64,000 nt of DNA from Flavobacterium amniphilum (GCF_023634845.1 NZ_JAMLJL010000014.1:1-64000); one strand, 5' to 3'. Numbered from the stretch's first letter, positions 32,440-41,289 are shown. Program-made: numbers and translations. The notes: generated by a model not told the origin, from the letters alone.

Positions 32440-32820
32440 ATGGCATACGATTGGGCACTTTTTTTAAACGATGAGTTTCATCCGACATTTCAAAAAGAAC
32501 TGAGTAGACAGTTATTAGAAAAGGGAACTGCCGGAACTGGTATTAAAAATTTTGAAAATTACGACTTCCAATTGATTGTGGGACTTCGTGATCCGGAAAT
32601 TAAGCAAATCGGCAATAAAGTATTTGCGAAAATAGATTTCATAACTCCTAGCTCTTATCATATTCCAATTGAAATATATTGGGCATCTAAGGATATGGAT
32701 AATCTACTAGAAGTTCATAAAAATGATGTTTCAGAAATACAGTTGGAAATCAATTGGTATGAAAAAATTCCGATGGAAAATATATTGCCATACATGGATG
32801 AAATAGAAGAACCTGAATAA
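32440..32820 (+). CDS. Hypothetical cassette protein
   Basis: 126 aa, acidic, no signal peptide. Starts MAYDWALFLNDEFHPTFQKE. No known family recognised. It is the last well-formed cassette. The closing cassette end (AACTACTACCACTGCA, about 32821-32836) still matches the complement of its opening end but has lost the AAC core, so the cassette looks locked in place. Confidence 0.6.
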   Translation: MAYDWALFLNDEFHPTFQKELSRQLLEKGTAGTGIKNFENYDFQLIVGLRDPEIKQIGNKVFAKIDFITPSSYHIPIEIYWASKDMDNLLEVHKNDVSEIQLEINWYEKIPMENILPYMDEIEEPE

Positions 32821-32928
32821 AACTACTACCACTGCAGGCAATACGAAATAAGAGCAAAACAAATTTTGATCAATTAAACAATTCTCCAATTTAATTATAG
32901 ATTGTTATGACCGTAAAACAAAAACTAA

Positions 32929-34065
32929 ATGGATAAGCCAACCTTTTTAAACAATATCAGTTCGATTACCATTTTTATACTGTTGCTTCTTGCCTTTTTT
33001 CTGTTAACCGTAAATACCAAAAATAAACTTTCCAATAGGCTTTTTGCTGGTTTTCTTCTGCTTACAATATTTGATTTGAGCAGTTTTTTTACCGAAAAAT
33101 ATTTTGAGGCCAGTTTAAATTTTGAGCTTTTCAGAATGACAATCAGTCTGCTCATCATGCCAATATTCTACTTGTATGTGAAAGCAGTCTGTCATTCCGA
33201 TTTTCGGTTAAAACCAAACTATTTATTGCTGATAATTCCGTTTATAATTGCAAATTTAGTGTTTACTCCAAGGTTATATTTAGCAACCGCCATGGAAAAC
33301 AGTTACATTTTTGAACATTTTAAACAAATGCCTGAAATACGCTTTTTTTATATTGTAGTGGAATTGCAATATGTTTTCTATATCATTTTAGTCTTTAAAA
33401 CGCTGAAAAAGTATAAAGAAATTTACTTGGAGAATTACACCAATGCCAATGACTCATCGTACAAATGGTTGTTTCAGATGACGGTATTTTTTTTAATTGC
33501 GCATTGTATTGTTTTCTTCAGATCGGCGGTTCGATATACCGATTATAATTTCTTTCTGAACTCGTCAACCGTAATCATAGAAATTATTGCACTGCTTATA
33601 AGTTGTTGGTTTGTATTAAAAGCGTTAAACAATCCCAATCTTTTTAAAGGAGTTGATTCCAATATGGTATTGGTAAATAAAACCGTTATTCCAACAGAAA
33701 AAGAATCATCTCAGACTCCAAAACCGGCAGAAATCGCTTCACAAATCGAACTTGTAAAAAAGTATGTTTCAGAAAACGAACCATTTCTAGAACCTTCATT
33801 AACCATACAGGAATTAGCTAACCAAGTTAACATTCCCGTTCGTGATTTATCTGTTTTGATTAATCATCATATCAACCAACATTTTTTTGATTTTATAAAT
33901 GAATACCGGATACAAAAGGCGATGCAAATTTTAAAAAACCCGTCTAAAAATAAACTTACTGTTTTAGAAATTCTTTATGAAGTAGGCTTTAATTCGAAAT
34001 CATCTTTTAATACTGCTTTTAAAAAGTACACTAACCAAACGCCTACGGAGTTCAGAAACTCCTAA
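32929..34065 (+). CDS. Membrane-anchored AraC-family regulator
   Basis: 378 aa. The N-terminal two-thirds has about seven hydrophobic helices (10-30, 36-54, 63-83, 90-110, 137-152, 183-200, 212-235). The C-terminal AraC-type DNA-binding domain (about 275-378) shows EPSLTIQELANQVNIPVRDL, EYRIQKAMQIL, then the second HTH ILYEVGFNSKSSFNTAFKKY. The layout matches 7TM-AraC sensors common in Bacteroidota. It is probably the regulator of the exported hydrolase gene just downstream. Confidence 0.85.
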   Translation: MDKPTFLNNISSITIFILLLLAFFLLTVNTKNKLSNRLFAGFLLLTIFDLSSFFTEKYFEASLNFELFRMTISLLIMPIFYLYVKAVCHSDFRLKPNYLLLIIPFIIANLVFTPRLYLATAMENSYIFEHFKQMPEIRFFYIVVELQYVFYIILVFKTLKKYKEIYLENYTNANDSSYKWLFQMTVFFLIAHCIVFFRSAVRYTDYNFFLNSSTVIIEIIALLISCWFVLKALNNPNLFKGVDSNMVLVNKTVIPTEKESSQTPKPAEIASQIELVKKYVSENEPFLEPSLTIQELANQVNIPVRDLSVLINHHINQHFFDFINEYRIQKAMQILKNPSKNKLTVLEILYEVGFNSKSSFNTAFKKYTNQTPTEFRNS

Positions 34066-34082
34066 TTATTAGATCTTTGCAA

Positions 34083-34144
34083 AAAGTCGAACGCTGCTGA
34101 AATAAAGTCGGACCCATTTAATTACTCCCAATTGGTTCGACTTT
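34083..34144. promoter_or_regulatory. Three AAAGTCGRAC sites, candidate AraC operator
   Basis: AAAGTCGAAC at 34083, AAAGTCGGAC at 34104 (21 bp apart, two helical turns) and the inverted copy GTTCGACTTT at 34135. They lie between the AraC-type gene and the hydrolase gene. The last two also form a hairpin (34099-34148), so a terminator of the regulator gene is an alternative. Confidence 0.5.
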
Positions 34145-34220
34145 ATTCATTCGGTCGCCCACTTCAAACTTATGGCGCAATTTTGCTTCAAATTAATACT
34201 AACAATTAAAATTTGAAATT

Positions 34221-35315
34221 ATGAAAATTGCATCCTTCTTTATTTTATTCTTACTTCCTTTTATGTGTCTGGCACAATTAAAAGAAAATACAACAGACAC
34301 TACTACACAGAATGAAACCAGTAAAAACGGTTCTGTCCTAAATAATCAGATTTCTGAAGAAAAATACGTTTTGATCAATGGTATTGAACAATGGGTTACC
34401 ATAAAAGGAAACCCTTCAAAACCCATTATTTTGTTCATTCACGGAGGACCGGGAAGTCCGATAAGTCCTTTCATTGATGTTTTATATAAAGATTTGGAAA
34501 AGGATTTCATTATTGTCCAATGGGATCAGCGCGGAGCCGGAAGAACTTATGGACGCAACACGCCTCCTAAGGAATTAACTTCAGAATATTTAAAAGCAAA
34601 TCCTTTAACGCTTGAACAAATGGCCAGCGATGGAGTCGAAGTATCAAAATATCTTTTAAAACGTTTAGGAAAACAAAAAATCATTCTTGCCGGAACGTCA
34701 TGGGGTTCTGCACTTGGAGTAAAAATAGTTACCAAACAACCCGATCTTTTTTATGCTTATGTTGGACATTCACAAATTGTTACTCCTACCATTGATATGG
34801 AATTTTATTCTAAAATTTATAAAATGGCTGAAGACAGAAATGACAAAGAGGCTCTTGAGATATTAAATTCCATAGGCAAACCTCCTTATACCAGAGCGAA
34901 AAATGTAGGCTTGTTATTTAGAGTTTTAAAGAAATATGAAAGAGCAAATTCAACTCCTGCCCCAGACAATTGGTTTGTGCTTGCTCCCGCTTACGACAAC
35001 GATATTGACAATAAAAACAGAGAAGATGGTGACGATTATTCGTTTGTAAACTATATTGGTGATGAGAAATTAGGAGTTCAACCCATGATTACAAACATTA
35101 ACTTAATGAGAGATAATTTAGAATTTAAAATTCCGGTATATTTAATACAAGGCAATGAAGATATTATGACGCCAAAAGAAGCCTCAAAAAAATATTTTGA
35201 TACAATTCAAGCCCCTAAAAAAGAATACTATTTATTACCTAAAGCGGCACATGGTTTTAATCAATCGGTTGTAGATACACAACATAAAATATTTAAGAGC
35301 ATAAAAACTTTGTAA
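34221..35315 (+). CDS. Secreted alpha/beta hydrolase (proline iminopeptidase-like, S33)
   Basis: 364 aa. Signal peptide (residues 1-19, ends CLAQ). The S33 pattern is clear: IILFIHGGPGSPISP (oxyanion, about 72-86), QWDQRGAGRTYGRN, the nucleophile elbow GTSWGSALG with Ser near 157, and late Asp/His in IQGNEDIMTPKE and KAAHGFNQS. It probably removes N-terminal proline or cleaves small esters in the periplasm. Likely controlled by the preceding AraC-family regulator. Confidence 0.85.
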   Translation: MKIASFFILFLLPFMCLAQLKENTTDTTTQNETSKNGSVLNNQISEEKYVLINGIEQWVTIKGNPSKPIILFIHGGPGSPISPFIDVLYKDLEKDFIIVQWDQRGAGRTYGRNTPPKELTSEYLKANPLTLEQMASDGVEVSKYLLKRLGKQKIILAGTSWGSALGVKIVTKQPDLFYAYVGHSQIVTPTIDMEFYSKIYKMAEDRNDKEALEILNSIGKPPYTRAKNVGLLFRVLKKYERANSTPAPDNWFVLAPAYDNDIDNKNREDGDDYSFVNYIGDEKLGVQPMITNINLMRDNLEFKIPVYLIQGNEDIMTPKEASKKYFDTIQAPKKEYYLLPKAAHGFNQSVVDTQHKIFKSIKTL

Positions 35316-35323
35316 CTAAAAAA

Positions 35324-35456
35324 CAAGCGCTGCCTACAACATCGGTTTGCTTCGCCTGTTCGCTACGCTCGGGTTATGAAGTTGGAAAATCTTATCTTAG
35401 CAGAAACAAATCGTTCCACGCAGCCGCTACCAGCCAAGCCGTGGAACGTTATGCGT
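35324..35456 (+). repeat. attC-like hairpin 9
   Basis: Left core TGCCTACAAC, then ATCGGTTTGCTTCGCC. Right arm CAAGCCGTGGAAC with right core GTTATGC (35449-35455). It precedes the acetyltransferase gene, whose upstream reading frame runs into it. Confidence 0.5.
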
Positions 35457-35474
35457 AATAAAAAAAACATTAAA

Positions 35475-36038
35475 ATGGTCATCCGAAAAGCAAAATACTC
35501 TGATTCAGCCTCAATAGCCAACTGTTTGATGTTAGCCATGGAACAACTCCTTTATGAATTTATTTCCAAAGAGGATTATGATGCCGCCCATGCTTTACTT
35601 TTATACTTTGTTTCGCAAAAGGACAATCAATATTCGTATGAGAACTGTATCGTAGCGGAAATCGAACATGAAGTGGTTGGGGCGGTTAACTATTATGAAG
35701 GCGAGAAATTAATTGAGCTTCGGGAACCCATCCTGAATTATGTGAGGGATAATTTCAATAAGGAGTTCAACCCCGAAAATGAAACGCAGGCAGGGGAATA
35801 TTATATTGATACTTTAGGTGTTGCTCCCCATATGCAGGGAAAAGGGATCGGGAGTCAATTATTACAGTATCTTATCGATCACTATACTGTTAAGCAACGG
35901 AAAACATTGGGCTTGTTAGTGGATAAAGAGAATCCTGATGCCAGAAAACTGTACCTGAAACTGGGCTTTAAAAGTGTGGGTAAAAAAGTATTGGTAGGCC
36001 ATGAAATGGAACATTTGCAGATAAATCCACTGTTGTGA
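35475..36038 (+). CDS. GNAT family N-acetyltransferase
   Basis: 188 aa from the ATG at 35475, chosen because upstream codons lie in the attC-like hairpin (35451 is an alternative). GNAT signature: VIRKAKYSDSASIANCL at the start, then YYIDTLGVAPHMQGKGIGSQ for acetyl-CoA binding (about 113-132), and LLVDKENPDARKLYLKLGF (about 150-168). The substrate is unknown. It sits in a probable cassette. Confidence 0.85.
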   Translation: MVIRKAKYSDSASIANCLMLAMEQLLYEFISKEDYDAAHALLLYFVSQKDNQYSYENCIVAEIEHEVVGAVNYYEGEKLIELREPILNYVRDNFNKEFNPENETQAGEYYIDTLGVAPHMQGKGIGSQLLQYLIDHYTVKQRKTLGLLVDKENPDARKLYLKLGFKSVGKKVLVGHEMEHLQINPLL

Positions 36039-36040
36039 GT

Positions 36041-36110
36041 TACAGGTAACTACGCTTTTCCGCTCTGTCCGGGGTACTGCCTTTGGTGCAGGCGGACTAC
36101 GTTGTGTGTA
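36041..36110 (+). repeat. Short attC-like hairpin 10
   Basis: Core GGTAAC (36045-36050), a GGGGTACTGCC ... GGTGCAGGC inner region and right core GTTGTGTG (36101). The cassette closed near 36545 by GCACACAA resembles the complement. Decayed relative to the others. Confidence 0.4.
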
Positions 36111-36151
36111 AACCGCCAAATTGGGTAAAGACAAAAAAATATACGTTTTAA

Positions 36152-36535
36152 ATGAAAAAAATATTTTCCTTTTTTATTATCATTCTCTGCTTAGCTTGCT
36201 CTGAAAAGAGAAAAGAGGTAAATCAAAATCTAATTTATTTCAATTCGGATTTTCTTGCCGAACTTGGTGACGAAAATTATGATAAATATGAAGCCGGATT
36301 GACTTCAAAAATAAAACCTAAATATATAGACAATATTATCTATATATCTAAAACTATTGATGCCAATGCATGTGGAAATTATTCAGGTGATTTAGAAATA
36401 AAAAAAGATAGTATTATCTTACTATACAAACTGACTTCCGATGAAGTTTGTACATCTACGAGTGTTGTTAAAGTAACTTATATAATTAAAAACCCAAAAG
36501 AGAAAAAATATAAATTTGGATTACGTTACGAATAG
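36152..36535 (+). CDS. Small lipoprotein
   Basis: 127 aa. Lipoprotein signal ends CLACSEK (Cys about 16). The body is beta-rich with three further cysteines. No family recognised. It lies in a degraded cassette. Confidence 0.55.
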   Translation: MKKIFSFFIIILCLACSEKRKEVNQNLIYFNSDFLAELGDENYDKYEAGLTSKIKPKYIDNIIYISKTIDANACGNYSGDLEIKKDSIILLYKLTSDEVCTSTSVVKVTYIIKNPKEKKYKFGLRYE

Positions 36536-36657
36536 TAAAGGCCAGCACACAAAAGTGGCTATATGAAATTGAGGCTTGGCAATTAACGCTACAATCTTTT
36601 CTATACCTAAATACATTAAAACAGACAGCACTGCAAACACTTACTAACCTAACCGGC

Positions 36658-36948
36658 ATGAAATTTACAGCAACAGAAAAGATTACGATAGCAATAGTTA
36701 TCCTTTTAGTGTTGTGGTATGGCGCAAGCCTACTGACTGCGTTCAGGATGTCTGATTGCCGTTTACTTTATCATATTGGTTGGATTTCGTGCTATTTATT
36801 TAGCTTTTCAGTCTTCGTTTTGTCAGTTATCAATTGCATATTGATTGCAAAAGAATTTAACAGGAATTGGAAATTAAATCTACTGCTGCTGACTGTCAGT
36901 GCGATTCCGTTATTATTCTGGCTTTATGTGTTTGGTATTTTACTTTAA
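36658..36948 (+). CDS. Small integral membrane protein
   Basis: 96 aa with three hydrophobic helices (about 7-28, 37-62 and 74-95). No motif recognised. It follows a 120-bp gap that holds nothing clear. Confidence 0.5.
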   Translation: MKFTATEKITIAIVILLVLWYGASLLTAFRMSDCRLLYHIGWISCYLFSFSVFVLSVINCILIAKEFNRNWKLNLLLLTVSAIPLLFWLYVFGILL

Positions 36949-37035
36949 CAGTTACCGACAGGTTTCAGGCAAAATCTAAAGTCAATTTTATACATTTGGC
37001 ATCAGTCCTTATGGAACATTGGTTACCCTATTATC
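36949..37035 (+). repeat. Decayed attC-like hairpin
   Basis: CAGTTACCGACAGGTTT and TTATACATTTGGCATCAGTC then CTTATGGAACA echo the body of hairpin 1 (TATATTTGGCTTCAGTC then TTAACGGAATG). No clean cores remain. It indicates the cassette array once reached this far. Confidence 0.35.
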
Positions 37036-37067
37036 TGCAAAAGCATAAATCTAAATAATTGGATAAA

Positions 37068-37565
37068 ATGAAAAAAATATACTTCCTCGTTTTCATGGTA
37101 TCTTTCCCAATTATGGGTATTAGCCAGCAATTAAATCAAACGCGGATAAATCATCATTTATCAATGCTTTTGCCTGATGACATTGAAAAAATTGATACGT
37201 TGGGAGCCATTACTTATGGAGGCACCCTAAACAAAGGGTTCATATCAGCAGTTCTGTTTAATGATTCCAGAGGAAAAATAAATAATGGAAAAGAAATTGA
37301 AACTTTTCTAAAAGGATTCCAGAAAGGAATGGTCGAAACAGCAAAAGGAACTATTATTTCACAAACCTTTATTGAATTGAAATCTGTAAAAGTAAACAAA
37401 GTACTTATGCTTTCGGATTTCATTCCGAATATGGTTCAATGGAATACTTATACTTTTAGGATTGACAGTACAACATATACAATCCAATTTGTTTACCCTA
37501 AACAAATGGAAGAAACTCCCGAAGAAGATCTAATCATTAAATCTTTGGAATTTTCAACTCAATAA
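37068..37565 (+). CDS. Exported protein of unknown function
   Basis: 165 aa from ATG at 37068 (TTG 37059 rejected because the signal peptide begins MKKIYFLVFM). After cleavage near GISQQ the mature part has alternating strands resembling small periplasmic proteins. No family recognised. Confidence 0.55.
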   Translation: MKKIYFLVFMVSFPIMGISQQLNQTRINHHLSMLLPDDIEKIDTLGAITYGGTLNKGFISAVLFNDSRGKINNGKEIETFLKGFQKGMVETAKGTIISQTFIELKSVKVNKVLMLSDFIPNMVQWNTYTFRIDSTTYTIQFVYPKQMEETPEEDLIIKSLEFSTQ

Positions 37566-37615
37566 CTAATCAGGTCCTAAAAAAATAACAATTACTGCCT
37601 TAAATAATCTAACCC

Positions 37616-38206
37616 ATGAAAAAAATCACCCTACTCCTTCTCTTTTTAGCCTTTAATGCCTTTGGTCAACATAATGAAGAACGTCTTGTTAAATTCCGGA
37701 ATATGACCACAATCGACAGTAACGATGAAACTGTATTTAACTTGTTACAGGAACTTTATTCACAAATTCTGCAATCGGATTCGGGTGAATTAGATCCAAG
37801 CATGGGTAAAAAGACCAACAAGCTATATCAAAGCGAAAAAACCAAAAACCGCCATTTACTGATCCTGTTCATGGCCTATCAAAGCCATATCACCGAAACG
37901 GCTGCCGCAGGAAAAAAACCAAACACAGGGCTTCAACTGGGACTCTCGGCCGATTTAACCTACGAGTTTAAAAACATTTATAACAAAATCCCCGCCATCG
38001 TTTACATTTACCGATATGAGGCTTTAGATTCGGGTGGCCAGAAAGAAGAAGCTGTAAAAGTTATTGAGGAAGGATTATCGGCATACCCGGATTCTGTACC
38101 TCTTAAAATCTACAAATATCTGAATTCAAAAGATCAAGCCTTGAAAGAAGATTTATTTCTCCATCATCACAACCACTGGATGGTGAAACAATTTATGATG
38201 CGATAA
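37616..38206 (+). CDS. Exported protein of unknown function
   Basis: 196 aa. Signal peptide ends AFNAFGQ. The C-terminal half resembles a TPR pair (YIYRYEALDSGGQKEEAVKV, then EEGLSAYPDSVPLKI). It ends 16 bp before the Coq4-like gene and may be co-transcribed with it. Confidence 0.5.
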   Translation: MKKITLLLLFLAFNAFGQHNEERLVKFRNMTTIDSNDETVFNLLQELYSQILQSDSGELDPSMGKKTNKLYQSEKTKNRHLLILFMAYQSHITETAAAGKKPNTGLQLGLSADLTYEFKNIYNKIPAIVYIYRYEALDSGGQKEEAVKVIEEGLSAYPDSVPLKIYKYLNSKDQALKEDLFLHHHNHWMVKQFMMR

Positions 38207-38222
38207 AAAACCTACCTACAAG

Positions 38223-38936
38223 ATGAACCTATTCCAAAAAACAGCCCGCAAGATTATTAAACTATCTTTTGATTTTTCCGTTTCATCCATTGAGCGTTTT
38301 AATGACATGAAACCTTTCAGGGACAAAGTTTCCGGGTTAAGAAACCTGGAAAACGGAACATTAGGGAAAGAAATTGCAGATTGCCTTGACTGCCACCGGT
38401 TAACTCTGGTTCCCGGTTATGAAAGCCATGATCTGAAACATGTTTTATTGGATTATAAAATGACGGCCGAAGACGAAATCAGGATGCAGGCCTTTATGCT
38501 TGGCAATGGAAACCATACCCTTCCGTGTTTTGCCATTTTGATTTTCGGAGCTATACTCCTACCCGATTTGTGGCTTACATTTTATACCGATTTCAAAAAA
38601 GGGAGGAATTCAATTCCGGTTTCAGGTTGGAACATAGAAACCCATGCACAATCCAATCTGGAAGAATTGCGTTTGAAATTAAACAAACCCGAAGCAATGA
38701 GACCATCTGTCCTGAACTTGAAATCCATCACAAAATTTGGTGCATTTGCATCAATAACAGCCGGAGTTTTTGGAATGTTGTTTTGTTTACCGTTTTTATT
38801 CTCATCGAATTTAGCCGATTTAGTGGGTGCCGGTTTCCCATTTGTAGGAGGGGCAATTTTAGCGGTTGGCGGACTTTTGGCACTGTCTAATTTATCAAGA
38901 CCAAAAGAAAACCAAGTAGTTACTGTTATAAAATAA
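38223..38936 (+). CDS. Coq4-like protein with C-terminal membrane helices
   Basis: 237 aa. The segment GYESHDLKHVLLDYKMTAED (about 64-83) carries the HDxxH zinc motif of the Coq4 family and is followed by EIRMQAFMLGNGN as in that family. Two hydrophobic helices close the protein (about 177-200 and 205-224). Coq4 acts in ubiquinone biosynthesis in other organisms, but Bacteroidota use menaquinone, so the role here is unknown. No quinone genes are nearby. Confidence 0.6.
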   Translation: MNLFQKTARKIIKLSFDFSVSSIERFNDMKPFRDKVSGLRNLENGTLGKEIADCLDCHRLTLVPGYESHDLKHVLLDYKMTAEDEIRMQAFMLGNGNHTLPCFAILIFGAILLPDLWLTFYTDFKKGRNSIPVSGWNIETHAQSNLEELRLKLNKPEAMRPSVLNLKSITKFGAFASITAGVFGMLFCLPFLFSSNLADLVGAGFPFVGGAILAVGGLLALSNLSRPKENQVVTVIK

Positions 38937-39022
38937 ATCATGCTTCAAATTTTATCATCTATAATTCATATATTTATTACGCAACAAAACCAGTTTCTGA
39001 AACCGAGCATAACTCAAGTACT

Positions 39023-39532
39023 ATGAAAAGAACCGTCCTGTTAACTTCTTTATTACTATTCAGCATACTGACTTATGGACAGTTAAGCTTTAAAGGAATT
39101 GTGAAAGGATTGGAAAGTGTTGGCTATTCAATAGATACTGACAGTAAAAACACTATTAAGCCTTCCGGAAACTGGTATAATACCAGAGCCAAAGCAACTA
39201 TGTTCCATGGAACTGTTGACACAATCCCTACAGCTAAACTTATTTCAATCACGAACTATTATATACGGGGCAAAAAAGCTATTTTGCCCAGGACATATGG
39301 CAGGGCTGCAATCCAGGAATGGACATTTACAGATACTACAGAATCAAATTATGCGTTAAACTGCATTACAAAAAATAATTCCATAGTACTGGAAAGAATC
39401 CACAAAGCTCCATGGACTGTCTTACAATCAGGAAATAAATTATATTTCATTTTAACAGGCGGAACTTATATGAGGGATGAATTGAAAAAGCTGGAAAGTG
39501 AATTAAGAAAAGGAATTGAAAAAGAGAATTAA
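39023..39532 (+). CDS. Exported protein of unknown function
   Basis: 169 aa. Signal peptide ends LTYGQ. Beta-rich mature region with a Lys/Glu-rich C-terminal helix. No family recognised. Confidence 0.5.
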   Translation: MKRTVLLTSLLLFSILTYGQLSFKGIVKGLESVGYSIDTDSKNTIKPSGNWYNTRAKATMFHGTVDTIPTAKLISITNYYIRGKKAILPRTYGRAAIQEWTFTDTTESNYALNCITKNNSIVLERIHKAPWTVLQSGNKLYFILTGGTYMRDELKKLESELRKGIEKEN

Positions 39533-39559
39533 CCCATATGATAACAGCAAAATAAAGAA

Positions 39560-39889
39560 ATGGGATATAAAAGAGTATGCATAAGCTGCAGAATAAGCGT
39601 AAACCGTGATATTGGAAGTGATTCTGAACGGGAACATCCATGCCCTGAGTGCGGCACTCCCATGCTGTTTTTACCGCACAGGTTCAGGCCACCCCAAAAA
39701 GAGGATAAACAGGCGTGGAACGTAGTGAAATTCTTAATTGAAAACGGTTTTCCCTTTCAGCATGTTTATAAAGAAGGTTCTGATGAATACCACAAAAAAC
39801 CAACTGACAATTATGTCCCTTATCCTAAAAATTTAAGGGATGCCGAAGCGTTTGTTGAAAAATATAAAAACCAATCCCTAAATAACTAA
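39560..39889 (+). CDS. Small zinc-ribbon protein
   Basis: 109 aa. N-terminal zinc ribbon with CISC (about 8-11) and CPEC (about 30-33), then a basic HRFRPPQKEDKQAW stretch and a helical end (PYPKNLRDAEAFVEKY). Homologues of this general type occur widely in Bacteroidota. Function unknown. Confidence 0.6.
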   Translation: MGYKRVCISCRISVNRDIGSDSEREHPCPECGTPMLFLPHRFRPPQKEDKQAWNVVKFLIENGFPFQHVYKEGSDEYHKKPTDNYVPYPKNLRDAEAFVEKYKNQSLNN

Positions 39890-39893
39890 GCCT

Positions 39894-40337
39894 ATGAAAC
39901 CCCAAATCACATTAGCTTTGCTTTTATTTTTTGCTTCTGCAGCCTGTTTCTCACAGCAGAAGGAATCAAAAACCAAAAACCAACCGGACAAGATATTGAC
40001 CGAGTTTCCTATTCCTTATGAAGGCGATTCGATACCCTTTAAAAAATTAAAAACGGCAGATGAATACTTTTATTCGGCGGCTGGCAGAACAAAAAGATTA
40101 AAAAACCAGCTTGATTCGACAGCCATTTACACGGCTATCCGGGAATACCAGTATTCGGTTAAACTGGATAAAAAGCATTGGGCTTCCTACCGGAATTTAG
40201 CACGGTTGTTTATGATGACCAACCGTAAAGAACTGGCCTTGTTATCATTGGACAGAGCCATTCAATACAGCGGCAGGGAAGACAGAAGTTTCATGGTCAA
40301 AATGAAAGATGATATTTTGAATGGCGGGTATAAATAA
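39894..40337 (+). CDS. Exported TPR-like protein
   Basis: 147 aa. Signal region ends ASAACFSQ, possibly lipidated at Cys 19. TPR-like helices at about 80-130 (YRNLARLFMMTNRKELALL, SLDRAIQY). It overlaps the 5' end of an extended reading of the next gene. No family assigned. Confidence 0.5.
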   Translation: MKPQITLALLLFFASAACFSQQKESKTKNQPDKILTEFPIPYEGDSIPFKKLKTADEYFYSAAGRTKRLKNQLDSTAIYTAIREYQYSVKLDKKHWASYRNLARLFMMTNRKELALLSLDRAIQYSGREDRSFMVKMKDDILNGGYK

Positions 40338-40344
40338 CAGGTTT

Positions 40345-40860
40345 ATGAACCACTTGCAAAAACTTTTACTATTCGTCGGAATCCTTTCCCTTCAAGGTTG
40401 TATTCAAAGCCAGCACAGTTTGTTTTCTGATTTTGAGGACGATTTTCATTATGCTGCCGGAAAAGCCAAAGCCAAACCGTTCAAATACCAATATGATAAA
40501 CTGTCACCTCAGACTTCTTATCTTGTTGATTGTAAACTGCGGTTTTTAACCTTCGAAACATCGGGAGAACTTACTGATAAAGAAAGTTTAGTTGAATTTG
40601 AAAATGATTCGGTAACCAAAATCATTGAACATTTTACAATATATGCCGGAAATGACAATGGGGAAACTGCCGGCAGGGATTCAGGAAAAATTGAAGCCGA
40701 TACTATTTACTATTCAGATTTCAAGAATGAGGTATACAAAATATATGTCAACAACATCGCCATGAAATCGTCTAAACCTAAAGATTACAGAATCGGGAAT
40801 GATTATCTTTACAATGTAAAAAAAGCCACGGAAAGAAGTTATGACTGTCCGAATCCATAA
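40345..40860 (+). CDS. Small lipoprotein
   Basis: 171 aa from ATG at 40345, chosen because it places the lipoprotein signal (LLLFVGILSLQGC) at the N-terminus; ATG at 40321 overlaps the previous gene. The mature part is mixed alpha/beta. No family recognised. Confidence 0.5.
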   Translation: MNHLQKLLLFVGILSLQGCIQSQHSLFSDFEDDFHYAAGKAKAKPFKYQYDKLSPQTSYLVDCKLRFLTFETSGELTDKESLVEFENDSVTKIIEHFTIYAGNDNGETAGRDSGKIEADTIYYSDFKNEVYKIYVNNIAMKSSKPKDYRIGNDYLYNVKKATERSYDCPNP

Positions 40861-40878
40861 ATCCTTAAAATACACCTC

Positions 40879-41289
40879 TTGAAAAAAAATACTATTCCAT
40901 TAATTATTTCATTTTTACTAATCACGTATCTCTACAATAATTTCTTTACAAACGGAATGCTGACCGGCAGATATGCCAACAAAAATTATAAGTATGAGTT
41001 CATTGGAAACATTGCAAATAAACCGGACACCTTAATCATTAGAGAAAATAACGAATTTGAAAGTCCGTATTACGGAAAAGGGAAATATGATATCAGTTAT
41101 TCCTTAAAAGGTACAGAAATTCACATGACGCATGGTGAAGGATATACAACTACCACCATAAACGGAGAGGTAATTACTTTATCCAATGAAGATTCGTTTG
41201 TGACTTATATTAACCGTATTTGGTTCTTTGGAAGCCCCAAAATCATCTTATTCGAAGATTTAGGGCAATGTTATGAGAAGATCGATTAA
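40879..41289 (+). CDS. Small membrane-anchored protein
   Basis: 136 aa read from a TTG start (no upstream ATG fits). One N-terminal hydrophobic helix (about 6-20), then a beta-rich region like the small lipocalin-type repeat proteins of Bacteroidota (GRYANKNYKYEFIGN). Function unknown. Confidence 0.5.
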   Translation: MKKNTIPLIISFLLITYLYNNFFTNGMLTGRYANKNYKYEFIGNIANKPDTLIIRENNEFESPYYGKGKYDISYSLKGTEIHMTHGEGYTTTTINGEVITLSNEDSFVTYINRIWFFGSPKIILFEDLGQCYEKID

